A stretch of DNA of 48,734 nt, from positions 1-48,734 of the forward strand of contig JAPOXB010000075.1 in assembly GCA_026707335.1 (NCBI GenBank). The letters are read 5' to 3'. The notes under the pieces are model-generated. The model had not been told where the DNA came from and did no database searches. It saw only the letters and a list, made by a program, of their open reading frames with translations. Origin of the DNA: Chloroflexota bacterium (GTDB taxonomy: Bacteria > Chloroflexota > Dehalococcoidia > Bin125). A program made the position numbers and the translations under genes. Shown piece after piece: positions 44,314 to 48,734 of this stretch; position 1 is the first letter of the stretch; each line of letters opens with the position of its first letter.

Positions 44314-45348
44314 ATGCCCACTCAGCGCTTCCTCATCGACCGTTACGACCCGGCCGACGACCGCGCCTACGAGCAGGAGTTCAGCGTCGATTACGAGCCC
44401 GGCCAGACCGTGCTCGACTGCCTCAACATCATCCGCTGGGAGCAGGACGGCACGCTCTCGCTGCGCATGTCCTGCCGGCACGCCATCTGCGGCTCCTGCG
44501 CCGTCAAGATCAACGGCCGCTCCGGCCTCGCCTGTCAGACGCAGGTGCCTGCCGCCGCCGATCGGGGCGACCCGATCCGCATCGGCCCGCAGGGCAACCA
44601 GACCGTGATCAAGGACCTGGTCGTCGACTCGCACAAGTTCATGGAGCAGTTCGAGCGCGCCGAGACCTGGTTGCAGCCGCACGAGGGGCAGGAGCCGCCC
44701 GTCCGCGAGTACCGCCAGGACAAGGACGAGTTCGACCACTGGCAGCACGCCTCAACCTGCATCCACTGCGGCGCCTGCTACTCCGACTGCACCGTCGCCG
44801 CCGTCGATCCGAAGTTCCTCGGTCCTGCCGCGCTGGCCAAGGCCTACCGCTTCGTGATGGACAGCCGCGACTCACGGAAGCAGGAGCGGTTGGAGGCGCT
44901 CTCGCGCATGCACGGCGGCATCTGGGACTGCACCCGCTGCTTCATGTGCGTCGAGGCCTGCCCGAAGGACGTGCTGCCCATGGACGCCATCATGGAGCTG
45001 CGGACCGAGGCGATTCAGGCCGGCGTGACCAACAACCACGGCACCCGCCACCACAAGGCCTTCGCCGGCGGCGTCGCCAAGCGCGGCCGCCTCGACGAGG
45101 CCACGCTGCCCATCCTCTCGGCGGGCTTCGGCCCCGGCGCCATCCCCGAGATGCTTGGCTACACCCCCGGCGCGATCCGGATGCTCAAGTCGCGCAAGCT
45201 GATCGCCGCCGCCCGCCGCCACGGCGCCAGCAAGGAGGGCCGCCGTGAGATCCGACGCCTCTTCGACGAGGTGGCCGACGAGAAGCACCACCACGACGTC
45301 AACCGCGAGGCCTTCGGCACGCAGTACGCCGAAGCGCTGCGCACCTAG
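44314..45348 (+). CDS. sdhB: Succinate dehydrogenase/fumarate reductase iron-sulfur subunit, extended
   Basis: A 344-residue subunit, about 100 longer than classical SdhB. Cys54, 59, 62 and 74 form the 2Fe-2S site. Cys149, 152, 155 and 159 (CIHCGACYSDC) and Cys206, 209, 212 and 216 (CTRCFMCVEACP) form the other sites. The classical third site is C-x5-C-x3-CP and binds 3Fe-4S; here Cys209 is an extra ligand, as reported for archaeal type-E enzymes, where a second 4Fe-4S replaces 3Fe-4S. The C-terminal extension (about 245-344) is basic and helical. GGAGG precedes the ATG. It passes electrons from SdhA to the CCG subunit. Confidence 0.93.
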   Translation: MPTQRFLIDRYDPADDRAYEQEFSVDYEPGQTVLDCLNIIRWEQDGTLSLRMSCRHAICGSCAVKINGRSGLACQTQVPAAADRGDPIRIGPQGNQTVIKDLVVDSHKFMEQFERAETWLQPHEGQEPPVREYRQDKDEFDHWQHASTCIHCGACYSDCTVAAVDPKFLGPAALAKAYRFVMDSRDSRKQERLEALSRMHGGIWDCTRCFMCVEACPKDVLPMDAIMELRTEAIQAGVTNNHGTRHHKAFAGGVAKRGRLDEATLPILSAGFGPGAIPEMLGYTPGAIRMLKSRKLIAAARRHGASKEGRREIRRLFDEVADEKHHHDVNREAFGTQYAEALRT

Positions 45349-45379
45349 CCACGACAAGGAACGACGAGGAACCCGCCCC

Positions 45380-46255
45380 GTGAAGTATGCCTTCTGGCCC
45401 GGCTGCGTCTCCCGCGGCGCCGCCCCCGAGCTCTACAAGTCCACCCTCGCCGTCGCCGAGCACATCGGCATCGAACTGGTCGAGTTGGAGGCCGCCGCCT
45501 GCACCGGGGCCGGCATCATCTCCGACGGCGACCCCTACCTGCAGGACACGCTCAACGCCCGCACCCTCGCCATGGCCGAGCAGATGGATCTGCCCCTGAT
45601 GGACATCTGCTCGACCTGCATCGGCGTGCACAGCCTGGCCCGCGAGAAGCTGGGCAACGAGGACTACCGCGCCCGCATCAACGAGCGCCTCGCCCCCGAG
45701 GGCCTCTCGTACAGCGGCACGGCCGAGCCGCGCCACCTGCTCTGGATCCTGCTGGAGGACTTCGAGCGGGGTGCGCTCAACCACCTCATCCGCACGCCGC
45801 TGAGCGAGCTCAACCTGGGGCCGTTCTACGGCTGCTACATTCTGCGCCCGGAGCGGGTGCTCGGCTTCGATGAGAATCCCCACCGGCGCAACAGCCTGGA
45901 GGCCGCCATCGAGTTGGTCGGCGCGACCACCGTCACCTACGACGGCATGACCAAGTGCTGCGGCTTCCCCATCCTCACGACCAACAAGACCAACTCCCTC
46001 ACCATGGCCGGCACGCACGTCGGCGAGGCGCAGGACAAGGGCGCCGACGCGCTCGTCACGCCCTGCCCGCTCTGCCACCTCAACCTCGATGCGCAGCAGG
46101 CCGACGCTGCCCGCGTCATCCAGCGCAAGCTCGACCTGCCCATCCTGCACATCCCGCAGCTCATCGGGCTGGCCATGGGCCTCGAACCGGAGAAGCTGGG
46201 CCTCAACCGGCACGTCGTGGATACGAAGCCGTTGCTCGCCAAGGCGGGTTTCTGA
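45380..46255 (+). CDS. sdhE: CCG-domain (HdrB/SdhE-like) third subunit of complex II
   Basis: A 291-residue protein with two CCG domains. The second is complete: Cys152, Cys193-Cys194 (KCCGFP), Cys229 and Cys232 (CPLC). The first keeps Cys9, Cys41, Cys77 and Cys80, but the first Cys of the CC pair is Ala40 (AACTGAG). HdrB-type proteins use such sites for a non-cubane cluster or zinc. In type-E succinate:quinone reductases this protein replaces the heme/transmembrane anchors. No transmembrane helix is seen here, so membrane contact must be through amphipathic segments or another protein. GTG 45380 was chosen because homologs start at YAFWPGC; no strong ribosome site is seen. The sdhE symbol follows the archaeal type-E usage, not the flavinylation factor of the same name. 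Confidence 0.88.
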   Translation: MKYAFWPGCVSRGAAPELYKSTLAVAEHIGIELVELEAAACTGAGIISDGDPYLQDTLNARTLAMAEQMDLPLMDICSTCIGVHSLAREKLGNEDYRARINERLAPEGLSYSGTAEPRHLLWILLEDFERGALNHLIRTPLSELNLGPFYGCYILRPERVLGFDENPHRRNSLEAAIELVGATTVTYDGMTKCCGFPILTTNKTNSLTMAGTHVGEAQDKGADALVTPCPLCHLNLDAQQADAARVIQRKLDLPILHIPQLIGLAMGLEPEKLGLNRHVVDTKPLLAKAGF

Positions 46256-46392
46256 CCAACCTGCCTTATTTTCGTAAACCGCACTGGACGCAAATAGACT
46301 ACTCTCCTGTTTTCGCTTCGGCGAACAAGATCCACGCCCATGCCGTGTCAATCCCGTCATGCTGGCGGGGTATGACCGGTTGACGCCATCGC

Positions 46393-46422
46393 TTGTTGTC
46401 GATACAGTGATGAATCGATAAT
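46393..46422 (+). promoter_or_regulatory. Promoter of the Fic gene
   Basis: TTGTTG (46393-46398) and GATAAT (46417-46422) are separated by 18 bases, in an AT-richer 209-base gap. A short ATCGAT-type inverted repeat (TCGAT... at 46399 and ATCGAT at 46414) overlaps the spacer and -10 and could be an operator. Confidence 0.5.
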
Positions 46423-46464
46423 AGCGACTCGGCTACTTCTCGTTTGCGCGAATAGGGAACTTCC

Positions 46465-47622
46465 GTGACTGCCGCGACCGCCCTGCAGAGACGCCCTCAC
46501 GGCCGCCGGATCACCTGCCCGGAGGGTTACCGTGCCTATGTCCCCGCCCCGCTCCCGCCGCCGCTCGCCTGGGACGGGGATCTCACCGCCGCCCTGTCCG
46601 ACGCCGACCGCACGGTCGGCGCCCTCGCCGGCGAGGGGCGCCGCCTGCCCAACCCCTACCTCGTGATCCGTCCCTTCGTGCGCCAGGAGGCGGTGCTGTC
46701 CAGCCGGATCGAGGGGATGCAGGCGACGCTCGGGGAGGTGATGATCGCCGAGGCGGCCGCGCCGTATCACGCCGGCGCCGACGACGTGCAGGAGGTGGGC
46801 AACTACGTCACCGCCCTGGAATACGGCCTTCGTCGGCTCGAGGCCCTGCCCCTCTCGCTTCGCCTCGTGCGCGAACTGCACGAGCGACTCATGCGCGGCG
46901 TCCGCGGCGACATCGCCGCCCCGGGGGAGTTCCGCCGCACGCAGAACTGGATCGGGCGGCCCGGCCGCACGCTGAACGATGCGTCGTTCGTGCCGCCGCC
47001 GCCGGCGGAGTTGATGTCCTGTCTCGGCGCCTGGGAGGGCTACCTGCACGACGACGCACTGCCGCCGCTGGTGCATGCGGCGCTGATCCATGCCCAGTTC
47101 GAGGCCATCCACCCCTTCCTCGACGGCAACGGCCGCGTGGGTCGCCTGCTGATCACGCTGCTGCTCGTGGAGCGGGACGTGCTGCCCGCCCCGCTGCTCT
47201 ACCTCAGCGCCTACTTCGAGGCGACGCGCGATGAGTACTACGCCCGCCTGTTGGGCGTCACCGATCGGGGCGAGTGGGAGGAGTGGCTGACCTACTTCCT
47301 GCGCGGCGTCGCGCTCCAGTCGCAGGACGCGCTGAACCGCATCCGCCGTATCGACGACCTGCTCGCGGAATGGAAGCGCGGACTGGGCCCCGGCCGCTCC
47401 CGCCTGCCCCACCGCGCCATCGACCTGTTCGCCGAGAACCCCTACTGGACGGTCGGAGGTCTGGCTCGGCGTCTCGGCGTCGCCTTCACGACGGCCCAGC
47501 GGTCGATCGACCGCCTCGAGGCGGCGGGCGTCGTCGCCCGCGTCGGCGAGGCCCGCCGCAACCGCCTCTACTGCGCCGAGGCCCTCCTGCGCACGCTGGA
47601 GGAGGGACTCGGCGGCCACTAG
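46465..47622 (+). CDS. Fic family protein (class II, AMP-transferase type) with winged-helix tail
   Basis: A 385-residue Fic protein. The active-site motif HPFLDGNGRVGR is at 216-227 with the catalytic His and both Arg. The inhibitory motif (S/T)xxxE(G/N) is at 79-84 (SSRIEG), N-terminal to the core, which defines class II, self-inhibited Fic enzymes. An N-terminal Fic_N-like region precedes it. The last about 65 residues form a winged-helix DNA-binding domain (TVGGLARRLGVAFTTAQRSI). Fic enzymes usually transfer AMP to a target protein; the target is unknown. The GTG start has AGGGA upstream. It sits next to vapBC, as part of a small stress/defence-type cluster. Confidence 0.92.
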   Translation: MTAATALQRRPHGRRITCPEGYRAYVPAPLPPPLAWDGDLTAALSDADRTVGALAGEGRRLPNPYLVIRPFVRQEAVLSSRIEGMQATLGEVMIAEAAAPYHAGADDVQEVGNYVTALEYGLRRLEALPLSLRLVRELHERLMRGVRGDIAAPGEFRRTQNWIGRPGRTLNDASFVPPPPAELMSCLGAWEGYLHDDALPPLVHAALIHAQFEAIHPFLDGNGRVGRLLITLLLVERDVLPAPLLYLSAYFEATRDEYYARLLGVTDRGEWEEWLTYFLRGVALQSQDALNRIRRIDDLLAEWKRGLGPGRSRLPHRAIDLFAENPYWTVGGLARRLGVAFTTAQRSIDRLEAAGVVARVGEARRNRLYCAEALLRTLEEGLGGH

Positions 47623-47923
47623 GCGCCGGCAACCAAAACGAGCCGCTTCCGAGGGGAAAGCGGCTCGTAATGGTCAGGAGGGCGACGCGACCGAGTCGGC
47701 ATCTCCCGCGGCGCGGGGCCGCGGGATCGGCGGGCGGGGTGACGGTACTGCTCGGTCCCGTCTGCGATGGCCCTCCTGAGAGACGGAACGTCGCTTCGCG
47801 TCGTATGGTTCCCGTCGCATCGACGCGCCGGATACAGAGCGACATAACGATTGAGGAGCCACCGAGCGGGCGCCCCCGCCGGGTCCTCCCGGGCCGCCGG
47901 GTCGGATGGAGGGGGATCGCCGG
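47623..47923. other. Non-coding gap between Fic gene and vapC
   Basis: About 300 bases with the terminator at 47638-47668 and a second GC-rich hairpin at 47704-47726 (9-bp stem TCCCGCGGC, 5-base loop). Minus-strand open frames crossing it have no ribosome site or recognisable domain. It may be the long 3' leader of the vapBC mRNA. I see no RNA gene. Confidence 0.5.
47638..47668 (-). terminator. Intrinsic terminator of the vapBC transcript
   Basis: An 11-bp perfect stem (ACGAGCCGCTT with AAGCGGCTCGT) and 9-base loop. The U-rich run (TTTTGGTT) follows only on the minus strand, so it stops transcripts coming leftward from vapBC. It lies 16 bases past the Fic stop and might also stall the + transcript. 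Confidence 0.7.
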
Positions 47924-48322
47924 TCAGGCCGGGGGCGTGATCACTTCGCAGGCCGGGCCGGGAGCCCGCCCGAGCCGCCGGTCCAGCGTCAGCAGCGGGC
48001 AATCGAGCGCCTCGGCCAGGGCGACGTACCAGGCGTCGTAACTTGTCAGTGTGCTCCGCAGCGCCCACACGCGGTCGGCGAAGGGCCCGAACGGGAACAA
48101 CTCCAGGGGCAGGCGCAGCAGGTCGCGCTGCGCACGCAAGGCATTGCCGGACGTAATCCGCCCGCCCAACTCCATGCGGCGCAGGGTGTTGCTCGCCTCG
48201 GCCAGCGCCAGTTCCGGGCCCGCGAGCGTGTCGCTGGCGACCCGGGATTCCGCCCAGCGACCGTCGCGCCCCGAGTCGACCAGGGCGGCGACGAGCAGGG
48301 ACGCGTCGGCGACCACTTTCAC
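47924..48322 (-). CDS. vapC: VapC-type PIN-domain toxin (ribonuclease)
   Basis: A 132-residue PIN-domain protein. The four acidic residues that bind Mg or Mn are present: Asp6 (VVADASLL), Glu42 (LALAEASN), Asp96 (TSYDAWYVALAE) and Asp114 (LLTLDRRL). VapC toxins cleave tRNA or rRNA when not held by the antitoxin. The GTG start overlaps the vapB stop by three bases, so the two are translationally coupled. The length and motifs look fully functional. The RNA target cannot be predicted. Confidence 0.9.
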   Translation of the reverse strand: MKVVADASLLVAALVDSGRDGRWAESRVASDTLAGPELALAEASNTLRRMELGGRITSGNALRAQRDLLRLPLELFPFGPFADRVWALRSTLTSYDAWYVALAEALDCPLLTLDRRLGRAPGPACEVITPPA

Positions 48323-48555
48323 TTGCGGTCCGCATGGATGTGGCGCAGGATCTCCGCCGCCGACACCCGCGTCGGCTCGGCGGCCTTGCGCTCCCGGACC
48401 TCCGCCAGCCAGTCCGCGGCGGAGGGCTGGTTGGCGATCCGCTCCAATTCATCGCGCAGGAACGCCTGCATCGACTGACTCCGCCGCGCCGCCCGCGCGG
48501 CCAGCGTGTCGCGGACCTCTTCGGGCACGCCCCTGATCGTGATCTGCACCGGCAT
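48319..48555 (-). CDS. vapB: VapB/FitA-like ribbon-helix-helix antitoxin
   Basis: A 78-residue antitoxin. The N-terminal MPVQITIRGVPEEVRDTLAA is the FitA-like ribbon-helix-helix DNA-binding domain. The C-terminal half (SAADWLAEVRERK onward) would wrap the toxin. The start at 48555 is preferred because the fold begins there and the -10 CATTAT lies exactly six bases upstream, giving a leaderless mRNA; the longer frame has no support. It likely represses its own promoter through the direct repeats that overlap the start. Confidence 0.88.
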   Translation of the reverse strand: MPVQITIRGVPEEVRDTLAARAARRSQSMQAFLRDELERIANQPSAADWLAEVRERKAAEPTRVSAAEILRHIHADRK

Positions 48556-48590
48556 GACAGCATAATGACAGCGTTGCCAGCAAAATGCAA
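48554..48590 (-). promoter_or_regulatory. vapBC promoter and operator
   Basis: On the minus strand TTGCAT (48590-48585), 17 bases, CATTAT (48567-48562), then six bases and the vapB ATG. Two direct copies of ATGACAGC (+ strand 48554-48561 and 48565-48572) begin exactly 11 bp apart, one helical turn. They cover the -10 and the start codon, a natural site for cooperative ribbon-helix-helix binding. Confidence 0.6.
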
Positions 48591-48734
48591 GCACGCCCGA
48601 CGGCGCCGTATCCGTTTGGTGTGATGCTCCCTCTCGTCTTCGACCCGGCCCGGCGCGGCCTGGATTCCCGTCCCCCAACTTGGGGATTATATGCGTGAGT
48701 ACCCCGCCTTGATTGCGGCGGGGGGAGCGGCTAG
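48591..48734. other. Region upstream of vapBC to window end
   Basis: No gene recognised in these 144 bases. It holds a 13-bp palindrome (CCCCAA-C-TTGGGG, 48673-48685), a short AT-rich ATTATAT, and a hairpin with a 7-bp stem (CCCCGCC with GGCGGGG, 48702-48723) lacking a T-run. It may be the promoter region of a gene beyond the window. Confidence 0.4.

Noticed and set aside
47674..47862. Small ORFs between the Fic gene and vapC
   Set aside because: Arg/Pro-rich, no ribosome site, overlapping hairpins and in conflict with the vapBC terminator.

Overview
The window is about 48.7 kb of high-GC bacterial DNA (roughly 70% G+C by eye). One gene island at about 4.7-6.7 kb is visibly less GC-rich. The core genes are ordinary bacterial housekeeping: secD-secF, selB, hemW, aspS, tig-clpP-clpX, tlyA-nadK, argA-like and a succinate dehydrogenase. 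Complex II lacks the membrane anchors and uses an HdrB/SdhE-type CCG subunit. Several genes look leaderless, and there are very large secreted plant-type leucine-rich-repeat (LRR) proteins. My best guess is a Chloroflexota-like organism. This is an inference from gene content and style; no rRNA or phylogenetic marker was tested.

Layout. 1-2.2 kb: end of secD, then secF, a DUF2061 membrane protein and a tiny membrane protein, all on +. 2.2-2.7 kb: non-coding, with a strong promoter, a possible 28-aa leaderless ORF and a 10-bp tandem repeat. 2.7-4.6 kb: selB (-). 4.7-6.7 kb: a GHKL/MORC-like ATPase with a possible nuclease tail (-), in lower-GC DNA. 6.9-9.3 kb: HAD hydrolase, Nudix hydrolase, quinone oxidoreductase. 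9.4-26.8 kb: six tandem genes (A-F) for exported multi-module LRR proteins. 26.8-29.9 kb: hemW (-) and aspS (+), divergent. 29.9-31.6 kb: a seventh, inverted LRR gene (G) with a non-LRR tail. 31.8-35.9 kb: peptide-type ABC importer (lipoprotein plus two permeases, no ATPase). 36.0-39.5 kb: tig-clpP-clpX. 39.5-42.4 kb: tlyA-nadK and argA-like-nudix. 42.5-46.3 kb: sdhA-sdhB-sdhE. 46.5-48.6 kb: class II Fic protein and a vapBC toxin-antitoxin pair.

The standout is the LRR family. Seven proteins carry about 19 copies of one module: an N-cap with a Cys pair and a WDGV motif, then 4-18 copies of a 24-residue plant-specific LRR (LTGxIPxxLGxL), then a C-cap with a second Cys pair ending in PDCPP. I count about 180 LRRs in total. 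Genes B-F share a promoter, an 11-nt anti-16S Shine-Dalgarno, a GTG start and a signal peptide. Genes C and D share a perfect 188-bp repeat across that cassette. The N-cap plus LRR arrangement resembles the LRRNT_2-LRR ectodomains of plant receptor kinases. A plausible but untested role is a set of secreted recognition or adhesion proteins diversified by recombination.

Other points of note are a LysM-like insertion in an ABC permease, an extra cysteine in SdhB that predicts a second 4Fe-4S cluster, a recurrent TANNNT-N6-start leaderless signal, and a VapB operator made of two direct repeats one helical turn apart.
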